Below are positions 10,791-21,503 of a stretch of DNA of 64,000 nt, piece after piece. The position numbers were made by a program, and so were the translations under genes. Under the pieces are notes generated by a model. That model was not told the origin of the DNA, did no database searches, and saw nothing but the letters and a program-made list of their open reading frames with translations. The DNA lies in contig OY978525.1 of the NCBI GenBank assembly GCA_963854835.1, positions 57,272,855-57,336,854 on the forward strand, written 5' to 3'. Each line of letters begins with the position of its first letter. The stretch's first letter is position 1. The stretch comes from Megamerina dolium. Lineage: Eukaryota > Arthropoda > Insecta > Diptera > Megamerinidae.

Positions 10791-12175
10791 TTGAGTAATC
10801 AACACAGTAAGGAAGATAATATTCCAACAAAGAAAAGACGTTCATCCATGCATCAACGAATTGCGACGCTATTGATTACACTGATTATCCTGCCAATACA
10901 AGTCAACCATTTTGGATCACAACTTGGCATCCACTTTGAAGGCATAGGAAGAGCTGCCATTTCATCCGCTGACTGGAATTTAACCATTGCTTAACGGAAC
11001 AAGAACTCTGCATCGACTCTGTCAAGAAATGAAATAAAATGGCACCTGTAGTCAATTATCTAACAATATCGAACGACTACATAAAGACTTGCGTTTGGAT
11101 GACAAGCTATTTATAGGCAGTCGTGTCAGAAGAGGGGCAATGAATTTCGTTGGCGGCATCGCACATTCACTATTTGGAGTGCTCGGTTCTGAGTACTTCA
11201 AGAAGATATCAAAAACGATAGAAAGCCTTAAGGAAAATTAATTTAACTTGTTGCACCTACTCAGAAATCAAACATCCATCATCGATTCTACAATAAACAT
11301 CATCAAGGAGGACCAAATAACAGCTAAGACAAGTTTTGACCAAATCAATAACAAAATCAATCAAGTTTGGAACCAAATAAACCATGAAGATCGTCAATTG
11401 GAGCTACTACATATGTTTAATGCGTTGCATGGACACTGACTCTAATGATAACTGAACTTCAAAGGACACAGGCAGTCATACTGGATGTCCTGACAGACAC
11501 TCACCATGGCAAATCCATCCATTGCTGTTAACCCCTGATCAGCTACAGATAGAAATTGAAAGAAGTATACTGCATCTGCCAACATCTCTGCAACTTCCTG
11601 TGACTCAAGAAGATCTATTGCAGTTACATTAATTAATTACGGTAAAGGGCGGACTCACGCAGGATTACATTGTACTTAAAATGACATTACCTCTTGTGGA
11701 TCATGACCAATTTGAACTCTTGAGACTGGCTCCAATTCCAATACACATGCGCTTCCATTTTGGCCATGAATGCATGCTATCCGTAAGGATATTCGACTAT
11801 GGCAAATTGAGCTCATGCTACCTCTTAAGGCAAGACGCGTACTTCTGCTCTAACATACAATATCGAAACGACTATGGGTCCGCAATATGTGAGTGCGAGA
11901 TTGGCCTGTTCAACAACAATACACGCCAGAATTGTAAATTAAGACGAATAGATAACAACGTCACCTTTATACCATTGTATCACAAAAACCAGTGGATATA
12001 TACCTTCCCAGCATCCTCGCGAGCAACTGCTATGTGTGATAAAGAAGTCATCCCGTTTTTTTTTAAAGGGTCCAACTGAATGAGATTACAGCTCCAAACT
12101 ACCATCATCATGCAGTCAGCTACGCCGCACTTTGCCTATCAACAATATTATTGAATATTGGTCTAGTTTGGAAAA
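10791..12175 (+). pseudogene. env-like glycoprotein gene of the BEL element, broken
   Basis: Several frames together read as a class-I fusion-type insect retroelement envelope. An N-terminal region lies at about 10791-10994 with a hydrophobic signal-like segment (LLITLIILPIQV). A furin-type site RVRR follows, then a fusion-peptide-like GAMNFVGGIAHSLFGV (about 11120-11180). A heptad-rich coil region (about 11190-11440) and a cysteine-containing ectodomain (11681-12079) come next. Last is a hydrophobic membrane anchor with basic tail (ALCLSTILLNIGLVWKRRR, about 12125-12175). Stops and frameshifts at about 10994, 11241, 11440 and 11632 break it. Such proteins would sit in the cell membrane and mediate virion entry; this copy cannot. 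Confidence 0.7.
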
Positions 12176-12314
12176 GACGCAGAGGGTTGTACCAAGTGAG
12201 ATAGTACCAGCCAGTACAGGAAGGATGACACAAATTGTTCAACGCGGGGCAGAATGTTTAAGCACTTAAGCACTAAGCACTTAAACATATATGTATGTAT
12301 GTATGTATGTGAGG

Positions 12315-12790
12315 ACATGCATTTTAGTTAGACATGGGATACGTGCAATTCTAATGTCTAACTTGTGCTCACCGGATCTCACAGTAGTGAGAATAGGTGA
12401 CGGTGCGGGATCATTTATGATCGCATCAGCATACTTTCCATACGATTCTCCAGACGAACCACCTTCGAGAGAGGTGGAAGCTCTAGTGAGATTCTGTGAT
12501 GGTAAGGGAGTTGGTCTGATCTTAGGCTGCGATGCCAATGCGCACAGTTCCGTGTGGGCCAGCAGCAATGAAAACTATAGAGGAGAGTGTCTACTCGAAT
12601 TTATAGAAAGATTTGGTCTACAAGTTGCCAATAGGGGAACAGAACCGACCTTTGTCGACGCACGTCGTTGCGAGGTCATTGATGTTACTCTGACGAATGT
12701 CAAAATGTTGGATAGGATTTTGGATTAGAGGGTTGTGAATAGACTAACCATGTCGGACCACAGGGCCATTTAGTTTGGGGTTACGTCAGA
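12315..12790 (+). pseudogene. LOA-type LINE endonuclease (C-terminal part)
   Basis: The open stretch shows IASAYFPYDSPDEPPSREVE, then LILGCDANAHSSVWASSN with the catalytic D and N of APE-like nucleases, then RGTEPTFVDARRCEVIDVTL. After a stop, LTMSDHRAI gives the terminal SDH motif (about 12745-12770). The first third of the domain, with the N and E catalytic residues, is absent because of the 5' truncation. The endonuclease would nick target DNA to prime reverse transcription. Confidence 0.8.
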
Positions 12791-12864
12791 TTAAAGACGT
12801 AGGAACGACTGTAGAATGGTAAGGATACCGAAACGAACGAATTGTACAAGGTACTGCGAAGTTC

Positions 12865-14836
12865 TTGAGGAATTATTGCCAAGGAGGTTTAAGAGACATA
12901 ACAACCGCAGATGTTGAGTATCAGGTGAGGGCTATCAGCTCAGCCATGATCAAAGCATTTGAAGCTTCATGTCCTCTGACGGTAGTGGACGAAGGAGATC
13001 CCACTCCATGGTGGAATGGGGAACTGGAATCCATGAGAAAGGAGACAAGAAAGGCTTTTAATCGTCACATGAGAGGGGACCCCAACGCAACGACTACAAG
13101 TCGAAGAAAAGGGAGCTGAAGAAGACTCTACGCAACCGTAAAAGGAAAGGTGGAGAGAATTCTGCTAAAATATGCAAGATATGTCCGATGTATGTAGATT
13201 ATAGAGGATTAAATCAAAGAATCCGGTTTCAAAGTTATGATTAATTCGCAAAACGAATGGATCCTTTAGAGACAATCGGAGAGTCACTGAAATACCTGAT
13301 GGAGGTGCATTTTCCAGGAAGCTTTAGATCGAAAGATCCATGGGAAGCCACCCGCAAGGGTGCAAACAGGAATGAAAGATTGGAAGCTGAAAAGATAGTC
13401 ACCAGAGATGGAGTGATAAACGCCATTAACCGTTTCTCTCCATTCAAAACAGCGGGTACGGACGGGATATTTCCAGCCCTACTTCATTGGGGTGCAGCAG
13501 CTCTGGTAGACAGGCTTCTAGGAATATTTACTACTTGCCTGGCTACAGGATACATCCCGACTCAATGAAGAGAGACTAAGGTTGTCTTTCTTCCCAAGCC
13601 GGGAAAAAGGGACTACTCAGAGGCTAAATCTTTCCGGCCGGTTAGCTTGACCTCCTTTCTACTTAAATGTAAACGCTTCTGACAAAACCACTGAGCAGGT
13701 GTCAGCACGCGTACAGAGCTGGCAAATCCACTGAAACGGCCCTGCACGAACTCGTTCGCGTAGCAAAGAGGGAATTGTCTTGTGGAGGGATATCTATGTC
13801 TACTTTTATGGATATAGAAGGTGCCTTCGATAAGATTGCTTCGATAAGCTAAGGATGGCCCTTGCTACTCGTGGAGTCAGCCCAACCATTTTAAGGTGGG
13901 TGGACAGCATGCTGGAGGAAAAGGGCAATAAACTTTCAAAATGGGAGTTACAGACTCAGAGGTAGGGTAGTCAAAGGGTGTCCACAGGGGGGAGTATTAT
14001 CGCCCATCCTTTGGAACATCACGGTTGATTCCCTACTTCAGCTTCTGGACTCAAAAGGCATACACACCGTCGGGTATGCTGATGATATAGCGGGAACGGT
14101 GAGCGGTAAGTTCCTGGACACTATTTATGATACCATGAGAGGTGCACTCAAAATGGTTGAAGAATGGTGCACGGAACAAGGTCTCTCTGTAAATGCTAGT
14201 AATTCGGAAACAGTACTCTTTACTAAAAGGAGGACTGGACTAACAATAGACCCTCTTAGGCTTTTTGGATTGAACATCAACGTCTCCAAGGAAGTAAAGT
14301 ATCTATGTGTCATCCTGGATAACAAGCTGACTTGGAATAGTCACGTCGATAACAAGATCCAGAAAGGCAAGCGAGTATTGCATCAGTGTAAGAGAGTGTT
14401 CGGTCTCATGTGGGGAATTACTCCCAGAACAGCGCACTGGATCTACACAACGATGGTCACGCCCTTAATAACATACGCTGCTGTGGTCTGGTGGCCTAAG
14501 GTCATCCAAAAGACCGCGAAAAGTAAGTTAGATAGGGTGCAAAGAATGGCTTGTATTGGGATTACCGGAGCTATCCGGACGACCCCAGTAGAAGCATTGG
14601 AAGTCTTTCTCGGGCTGCTGCCGTTGGACTTGCATATTATGAAGTCAGCGGTATTAACAGCATTACGTCTGAAGACAACCAATAATTGGTATGGATTCGG
14701 CACAGAGAGGGGGCACAGGGGCATCCTGTCATTGCTATATAGCAGTGTAAAGGAGGCGCAAATGCCAATGGAGGGAATGGGTAGGCTGAAGATGACTGAA
14801 AAGTCACACAGAACACTCATTGAAGACGGAAAATGA
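12865..14836 (+). pseudogene. LOA-type LINE reverse transcriptase
   Basis: The linker block WMDPLETIGESLKYLMEVHF (about 13255-13310) is followed by the RT: FKTAGTDGIFPALLHWG (about 13445-13495), VVFLPKPGKRDYSEA, and FMDIEGAFDK (about 13805-13835). Next is GCPQGGVLSPILWN (about 13978-14020), then GYADDIAG with the catalytic aspartates intact (14072-14092). A 245-codon open frame (14099-14836) covers the thumb and connection (VKYLCVILDNKLTWNSHVD). Frameshifts lie at about 13120, 13565, 13670, 13830 and 13940, so it is inactive. Confidence 0.85.
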
Positions 14837-15515
14837 CATCAGTATTTTTACAGATGGTTCATTAATGGATGGTAGAGCGGGTACTGGAATCTTCTCTAAA
14901 GAGTTGGGACTGGCATGCACTCTGAATCTGGGAAGATACGTATCGGTCTATCAAGCGGAAATGCTTGGTCTAATGCATAGTCTAGACCATCTACTGGATG
15001 GAAAGGTGCAAGGTAAGAAAATCTTGCTAGCACTCAATAACCAGGCGGCTGCAACAACCTACGGGACGGTGAAGGCAAAGGTCGAAGAGTGGATAAAGAA
15101 ACTTCATCTCACGAGATGGGAGAACTTATCTACTTGTAGACATGTAAAGGCTTCGTTGAGGCTATCAAAGGGCAGTGAATCGGGGAGGGCTCTCAGTCTA
15201 GGACGAATGACTCTAAGCTGGTTGACTGCATTAATAACTGGGCATGGCAATTTCAGGTAACACCTCAGCAAGATGGGTCTTGTTGATGGGGAGGATGCTG
15301 ATATTTGCAGATTATGCATGGAAGAGGCAGAGATAGCGGCGCACATAGTGTGCCAGTGTTCTGAATTGGCAAGCAGGAGGATGTCCACACTGGGTCGCCA
15401 ATTTATTGATGAACTCGAAATGTGGAACATACCCCACAAAGAGATGCTTGAAATAACGCGTGATGTTATTATGAGGAAGGAAGTAGAAGAATTCTGCAAC
15501 CGAACAAATAATTAA
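14820..15515 (+). pseudogene. LOA-type LINE RNase H domain and C-terminal CCHC knuckle
   Basis: 14835-15100 reads ISIFTDGSLMDGRAGTGIFS, the first RNase H motif (TDGS), then VYQAEMLGLMHSL with the catalytic glutamate. The third motif, normally TDSQAA, is degraded to LNNQAAA. A frameshift region follows, then CRLCMEEAEIAAHIVCQC (15306-15360), a CCHC-type finger with C-X2-C-X8-H-X3-C spacing at the ORF end. The last open frame stops at 15515. Confidence 0.75.
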
Positions 15516-15787
15516 CACACGATTTGAGGGACGAAAAGGGACCCATATAAATGGTCTGATTCGGCTAATCCCTAAAATATGTATGTGTATAGATATGTAT
15601 GTACCTATTTTGCGGGCATATTCATTTGATTATTGTATATTTAATTGTAACCTTGACAGCATATAAACGGTGGTAAACTCCACATACATTTCATAAACAT
15701 AAAATGCAGCGTTATCATTAAATGACCGCTGATGAACTAAAACAGCAGCGTCGCTGTTGTTACGTATAGTAGACAATATGCATTGCG

Positions 15788-16739
15788 TAAATATGCTATC
15801 AAGGCATTACTTTTTTCATCACTTTCCTTTTTGAGAGAGAGAAGAATATCAAACCTGTTTAATACAACTTGTCCGTTATGCATATTCGTTGAAGCGGACA
15901 GTATGATTTAATAGTTTGCTGAGTTTTTTTAGTTTTTAGTTTCTTGTTTGTATTTGGTTCGAAGCTAGTTTTGTTTGGGAGTTATGAGCCCGTGTTGGCG
16001 TATTTTTAGTATTGGTATGCTTTACCTTTAAGTTGACATAATCGCAAGAAAAACGTACTTGTTGATGATATTGTTGTAAAACTTCTTGTACGTGCCTGAG
16101 TTGTTGTTGTAGAGTTTGTTGTAGTGCTGGTGAGAGCGATTACATTAGTTATGCTTGCTGGTGTTACGAGATTCGTTGTGAGATGTGAAACATTCGTTGA
16201 TGTTGTTGGGGTTGTACATTGGTGCCTCCATGATAGTGTTAGTCTCAGCTCTTCAGCATGATGAGAACTTCGCTCTGGTAAAACCAGATTTTTTGGCGTG
16301 AGAAGGTTCACGTTATTTGTTACTAGGCTATCCAATTTAGTCAGCGCATTTGAGCGATTGGTATTCTCAATTGTTGATATGTTAGCAAAGTTAGCAAAGG
16401 AATGCTGCCACTCACGTTACAAAAAGCGCCCAACCGGCATATTTTTGTTTAACTTTTATTGTTACTTTCTTTTATGCTTTTGGTTTTTCTTCCTTCTCTG
16501 TTTAATTTGCTTGCTTTATTTTTTATATTGATAATTTTGTGTGTAAGGCACTGCGAATACAAAGAAACTAATTTGAGCATCTATTTCTCTATTTTTGTAA
16601 GTTCCATCTATGCTTAAAACACTTATATTTGTATAAAACCAAAAGCGATCGCAAAACAAATCCGTTTACAATGGTGGTATTATAATATGTTCCGAATTAT
16701 CACTCATTTTTAAACGTATATAACTTTTTCACTTTAACT
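15788..16739. other. no confident gene; possible LTR-element leader
   Basis: AT-rich. A Ser/Thr-rich open frame on the minus strand (16006-16335) has low complexity and is not assigned. GCGCCCAACCGGC near 16427-16439 could be an LTR-element primer-binding site for the gypsy fragment downstream, but this is only a suggestion. Confidence 0.3.
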
Positions 16740-16955
16740 GGTTCCCACCTGTCGGCAAGCAATTGGCAATTCTTCCGGCAGTAACAATTTTCCATGAAGA
16801 AGCTTCTAAAAAAACTCTGTGACAAAGCTCAGAGAAAGAGATGCCACAAAGGTTCCGCCGGTCGGAACCAGCTAATATAAGTAGGTCCTTCTAATACTGT
16901 CCAAAATTTAACACACACAACAGTACAGGAAAAGAAGCTCGGCCAAGAAGCACAT
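16740..16955 (+). repeat. SINE copy 1, headless
   Basis: Shares the SINE body found at 31013-31382 and 41851-42110: TTCCCACCTGTCGGCAAGCA, AACTCTGTGACAAAGCTCAG, GTCGGAACC and the closing GCTCGGCCAAGAAGC. It lacks the tRNA-like head, so it is 5'-truncated or diverged at that end. There is no clear target duplication. Confidence 0.75.
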
Positions 16956-17889
16956 CCTGGTTTATAAGTTCTACATTTTTATTTAATTTTTGTTTTGTTT
17001 TTTATATATGACAGAATACATAAATAATATTTTTTTAAATTTCATTTTTTAAATTTAATTTGTTTAATTATTTCATTTACCTACAACTATCAGGAACGGA
17101 TATTTTGGATGTATATCACAGCACATGGCGCCACTTTCTGTCATAACTGTTTAAAAGATTCGAAATTTTATCTTCTGAAATATTTTAAACATATAATATT
17201 AATCACATACCCAAAAAGTTTAACTTTAGTGTAAAACTGATAAATCAAATAATTTCAGAAATATATGTATGTAGGTAAACTCTTTCTTTAATACCTTTAA
17301 CACAATTCGAGTACACGGGAACAACGCAACGGTTTGCAACAACGAGAACAGATTCGACCCACCACGCGTCCGCAGTGTCACGCCAAACAGCAAGTGCTGT
17401 TATCACCGACCGTTTGTTCAATAATCTCAAAAATGTCGTAGTACTCGCCAGCACCGTACAAGAAACTCGATAGATGAAAGAAAAACCACAAAGTGACCTC
17501 CCTATGCCGCTATAGTATTCCAAAGGATTTATCTCCAGTTAGCGTATGCAGATTACCAATCGTCAATGTGAAATTGGCAACAGAATTCCTAACTGCTACG
17601 GGCGTCGACGTTTTCGTTATAACGACAAAAAATAAACGACTTACACAGAGTGGTATCAAATAATTCTATATTTCTTTATCTGACTTTATAACAAATTATA
17701 GTATACTAATCGAATTAAAACGAGGTTTGTTGATCGAACTAAATAATCGATTTGAGACAAAATATATCAATCAAGAACTCAATATATCATCGTTGAAGAC
17801 TTTTAATGATACAGGTCAATTTGGCAAATTTCTGCGAGAGTTCAGCGATCTATCACGCACTACACTCACATCTGTAATCAACTCGGAAA
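16956..17889. other. no confident gene (likely decayed gypsy 5' region)
   Basis: AT-rich in 16956-17240, with higher GC at 17290-17660. Short frames exist on both strands. The stretch 17727-17889 is in frame with the gypsy pol block that follows and may be its protease/linker, but no motif proves this. Confidence 0.3.
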
Positions 17890-19697
17890 AATTATATCGT
17901 GTCAAAGCAACTGGTTAACCAGTTTTTACTAGGCCACGGCGTCTAAATCCAATGAAATTGTCGGCAGCGAAAATTGATTTTGATTTTATGATCAAATAGG
18001 GTATATGCTGTCCATTATTGAGCAGCTGCGCATGTTTTTAAAACCAGGTGGCTCATGGCGCCGCTTCTGTGATTATAGCAGTTTGACTGCACAGCTATAA
18101 GACACCGTTATCCAACCGTTATCACCGGATAACATACCCAAAACATCCATAATGACACCATTTGGCCTATTTTAATTTACCATTATAAGATTTGAATTAT
18201 GTAATCCCCACAAAAATTTCAACGACTCATACACAAAGTATTGAGAGGCTTAGAATTCGCATTCCTATATCTGAACGACATACATATCGCATTAAAAGCT
18301 GGTGAATTCGCGGTGCATGACATTCAATTTCACGGGCATTTAATCGCTAAACCAAAAGATGCAAATGCATTGGAACCCTTTTGTCTGCGATTGATTTTTA
18401 CCGGAAGTTATTGCCTCAAGCAGTCGAGAATCAACGAATACTTCAAGAAATGCTCATCGTTAATCGTTATTTTATTTTATTTATGTGGCTATTACAACCG
18501 AAAATCGATTTAGGCTGAATCTAGCATGCTTGGCCAGCCAGCTCTTTCCTTCGCTAGTTGGCGCGTTAGAAACTCTAGGAGCTGTCAAGATCTCCAGTAC
18601 TTGGACCTTCTACCGGAGGTTAGGTCTGCCTCTTCTACGTCGTCCACCAGCGGGTTCCGAATATAACACCTTCTTAGCCGGAGCGTGTTTTTCCATTCGC
18701 TCGACATGACGTAACCAGCGCATGACAGCTTGTCACTTTTGCTGAAGATAGTGCCATTATGTCTTAGATCAGCAGCTCGTATTTTCTCCACAATAAGATT
18801 GGAGAAGTCGCACGATAACGAATCACCTTAAACGGCGTTGAGAAACCCTTTCCCCTTGCGGGAGTTACGCAAAGACGAATGAGCTTGGCACTAATACCGA
18901 ACTCAGACATTGTTGTGTAGAGGAAATCCCTTACTGGACTGCCCAAAGCGGTTTTATAATCAGCAAATGGATGGTGTGTGTCGATCTGTTTTCTTGGGTC
19001 TTCTCCAGGATTTGGCGCAGTGTGAAAATTTGGTCGATGGTAGATTTACCAGGTCTGAAGCCAAACTGATAAAGTCCAATCATGTTGTTAAGTATAGGGT
19101 TTAATCTTTTACACAGTATGCTCCATAGAACTTTATATGCGATGCTACGAAAACTTCTTCCACGGTAGTTGACGGAAATTGTGGGGTCTCTTTTGTTATG
19201 TACGGCAGGCCATCAGCCACTGCAGCTTTGTTGTTTTTCCGTCTAGAAACGGCCTCTCTGACCTCGCCACGGTTCTCACACCATCATTCGTGATTGGGGA
19301 GTTTCGGGAATTCTCCTCCACTGGCGGGATTGTTCGAGACGGCACCGTTCAGTAACGTAGAGAAGTTAATCGTTACTGCTATTACTTCCTGTGTCGAACG
19401 ACAACTTAACTCTCCATATAGATTCCTCTGACTATGCCATAGGTCCTGCATTATACCAGAATATAAATTATGATTTACAACCAAATATAATTCAAACCAT
19501 TCACGAATTATCGCGTACAGGCGTGCGTGCTACCGTTAAATTAGTAACTCAACGCTACATGTGGCCCAATATGAAGAAACATGTTAATAGCTTAGATTTA
19601 ATCGAATGACAACGAAACAAAATGATGAGGCAAAATAAAGCACCTGTAGTAATCGTAAATGCACCAGACCGAAAATTGAACCTTTTTCATACATTTA
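17890..19697 (+). pseudogene. Ty3/gypsy pol fragment, split by a LINE
   Basis: The RT entry reads KATGQPVFTRPRRLNPMKL-like (about 17900-17955), followed by GSWRRFCDYSSLTA (about 18050-18090), MTPFGLF (about 18150) and QRLIHKVLRGLEFAFLYLND (about 18220-18280). The catalytic Y-x-D-D is YLND, so an active-site aspartate is changed. After the inserted LINE (18470-19364), RNase H and the integrase zinc-binding part continue: LHIDSSDYAIGPALYQ, then GVRATVKLVTQRYMWPNMKK (19400-19580). It is cut off at 19698, where the tandem duplication begins. Confidence 0.8.
18470..19364 (-). mobile_element. 5'-truncated LINE inserted in gypsy, 11-bp target duplication
   Basis: 895 bp. GTTAATCGTTA occurs at both 18459-18469 and 19365-19375. 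The minus-strand 3' end is an A-rich tail (ATAAATAAAATAAAA) directly at 18470. These are the marks of target-primed reverse transcription. Minus-strand coding shows QFGFRPGKSTIDQIFTLRQI (about 19020-19080) and LYTTMSEFGISAKLIRLC (about 18875-18930). A deletion removes much of the palm. A C-terminal tail follows (RWLRHVERMEKHAPAKKVL and GGRRRRGRPNLRW, about 18590-18730). The clade is not assigned with certainty. Confidence 0.85.
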
Positions 19698-19719
19698 TGT
19701 TGTCCATTAACCTCTCTCT

Positions 19720-20110
19720 CTCTCTTAGCATCACAGTCCAGGGTGGACCGTAGCTTCACCAACAACTGTTCAGTTTGTTTTCTCCCTCGGCTTCTTTCTC
19801 CAATTTCGAACATTCATCGTATTCAGGTCTGCTTCTACATTGTTAAGACATCTCTTTCTGGCGTTCGTATGCCCTATCCATCTAATTCGCTCTGCTTTTA
19901 TTAAACGTATGAATTTGCGCCACCAATAAGGTTTTAAATTTCATGGTTATAAATACGATACGATAAGTGCCATCTTTTATATTAACAGGACCATAAATTT
20001 TTCGCATGATGCTCCTTTCAAATCGAAGCAACTGACCTATATCGTTTGTTTTCATTGTCCATATTTCCGCTCAATAGGTAAGAACCTTTACCCTTGTCCA
20101 TGATCCTGCC
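19720..20110 (-). pseudogene. LINE ORF2 C-terminal tail (copy 1)
   Basis: Minus-strand frames give MRKIYGPVNIKDGTYRI-like, then RANRMDRAYERQK and MNVRNWRKKPREK, ending near GEATVHPGL. This is the post-RT tail typical of LINEs that end in ...RNWR.....W...V.EAK.HPGL. It is frameshifted throughout and no RT domain is attached. It may be the same family as 18470-19364. Confidence 0.55.
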
Positions 20111-20419
20111 TTTATAAAAAAGCCAGACTGCGAGCTGATCGTGGACCACATTAAGAACTGGAGCGTCTCCATTCAATATTTTCTAATCAGAGATACATTC
20201 AATTAGCCTTAGATTACAAGTCACCCATCACAAATGTCTTCAGAAGCCATAAGAAGGCCACCCTTGAGGGAGCTAATTAGCTCACATTTAACAGAAACAT
20301 CAACCTACTTAACCGATATCAGTCTACTAGACCCTTAATAAAGCATTTAATATGGTTTTAACCATGAAATGGAAACCGGTGTACTTTCTATTCACCATTT
20401 TTCATCAGAATATACAAGT

Positions 20420-21265
20420 AGAATCTTAGGAAATGTCAGAGGGAATCTTGGAAAATTTTTTGTAGGGATATAGAAGATGTCTCTGAGGCAGATCGACTTA
20501 CTGCACCACACACTACAAGCGTTTTGGAGAAACCAGATAAAACTTGGACCATGAGCAATATGGAAACGTTACAATTATTAGTAAGTACATACTTTTCTAT
20601 ATGATAGGAGACAAGTTGGAGTTGTCTTCATACCGAAGGCAAGAAAAAGCTTCCACGCAATCCCAAAGGACTTCAGACCCATAGGCCTTTCCTTCTTACT
20701 ATTGAAAACACTCGAGGAACTTATTGACATATATCTAAGACTCAACAACCGAAGAATAGCTGTTTCATTCACAGCACGCCTATACTAGGGACAATCTGTT
20801 CAGACAGCGCTTGACTCATCGACATCGACATAGAGAAATCCCTTCACCACTAAAAGTATACACTCGCAGCCTTCCTGGATATCCAATGCGCCTTTAACAA
20901 CTCTGTTTCCGGGACAATCATGGATTTTTTGCTTGATTTATTAGGTATACAAATGGCGGGCCTTAAGGCTAAATACCCTATACCAATCGGCGCCTCTGGG
21001 CATGCTACATATCAAACCAGAATATTCATTTGTTAAAAAGTTCAAAAGTTCTTTCTGTAACAGAATAATCTGGGAGGAAAAAGAGTTTTCGTCAAATTAC
21101 ACCAATTTACAGGCTCCAAGTTAGATAAAAAGGTAGGCTCTCTGATCACTATAGTATGTTTCAAGCAGAAATGAAAGCCGTTAACATTGCATAATCTTGG
21201 ATCAAGCAGAACAATATCTCTTGCAAAGACGAGAAGACAGAGCAGTACAACATGTACTGCTTCTG
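20420..21265 (+). pseudogene. LOA-type LINE RT and RNase H fragment (copy 1)
   Basis: Plus-strand blocks: WKIFCRDIEDVSEADRLTA then KTWTMSNMETLQLL (about 20450-20580), the linker typical of LOA-type elements. RT pieces follow: VVFIPKAGKK, then YTLAAFLDIQCAFNN (about 20855-20900). RNase H traces are FTGSKLDKKVG and MFQAEMKAVNIA (about 21100-21190). Most of the palm, including YADD, is missing. It is related in order and motifs to the LINEs at 12312-15575 and 46398-50040. Confidence 0.65.
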
Positions 21266-21503
21266 CCGTTGATGACCCGGACACAGCGCGCACTCGGACC
21301 CCTTCATATAAACTGATGCTCAAAATTCTAAAGCCTGGTCCAAAAACAAAAATAAAATCACCTCTATAATCACAATAATTTGCGCATGGATAAATTGCAA
21401 TATTATATCGTTATCATTATTATTGGCAGAGTTATATACGGTAAAATTGTTTCGTTTGTATATGGTAAAATTAAGTTTTTAATTTTCCTTAAACTCTGTT
21501 TAA

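Larger units (their letters stand above)
8591..12254 (+). mobile_element. envelope-bearing BEL element, internal region, degenerate
   Basis: Plus-strand order: gag (8591 to about 9335), retropepsin (about 9440-9560), pre-RT/RT (about 9700-10440), integrase tail (about 10585-10670) and env (10791-12175), ending next to an LTR that starts at 12255. Most of RNase H and integrase is deleted. The layout with a third, env-like gene resembles roo-type BEL elements. The 5' leader is lost at the junction with the Pao element near 8580-8591. Confidence 0.8.
12312..15575 (+). mobile_element. LOA-type (R1/LOA group) LINE inserted in the LTR, 5'-truncated
   Basis: About 3.26 kb: endonuclease C-terminal half, RT, RNase H and a C-terminal CCHC knuckle in one ORF2 broken by frameshifts. 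The RT phrase FMDIEGAF and the RNase H domain point to the LOA group rather than Jockey. The element begins inside the endonuclease, so it is 5'-truncated. It has no clear poly(A) tail. LTR sequence with ATATGTATGT lies on both sides, consistent with a target duplication in a (TATG)n tract. Confidence 0.8.
12255..15787 (+). repeat. 3' LTR of the BEL element, split by a LINE
   Basis: The LTR starts TGTTTAAGCACTTAAGC at 12255, just after GCGGGGCAGAA (polypurine-tract position). It breaks at the TATG microsatellite near 12311 and resumes at 15576 (ATATGTATGTGTATAG). From there it runs parallel to 3440-3643 as far as CAATATGCATTG near 15787. The true right end cannot be set, because the 5' copy is truncated at the same point; it could extend toward about 15900. 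Confidence 0.65.

Noticed and set aside
10791..12175. Functional envelope or active endogenous virus
   Set aside because: Multiple stops and frameshifts in env, and large deletions in RT, RNase H and integrase.
12281..12568. Minus-strand frame over the LOA-type endonuclease
   Set aside because: Shadow of the plus-strand endonuclease. Similar shadows (for example 5411-5785, 25504-25734, 62979-63443) were also left out.
16006..16335. Ser/Thr-rich frame on the minus strand
   Set aside because: Low-complexity translation of CAA/GTT-rich DNA; no motif.
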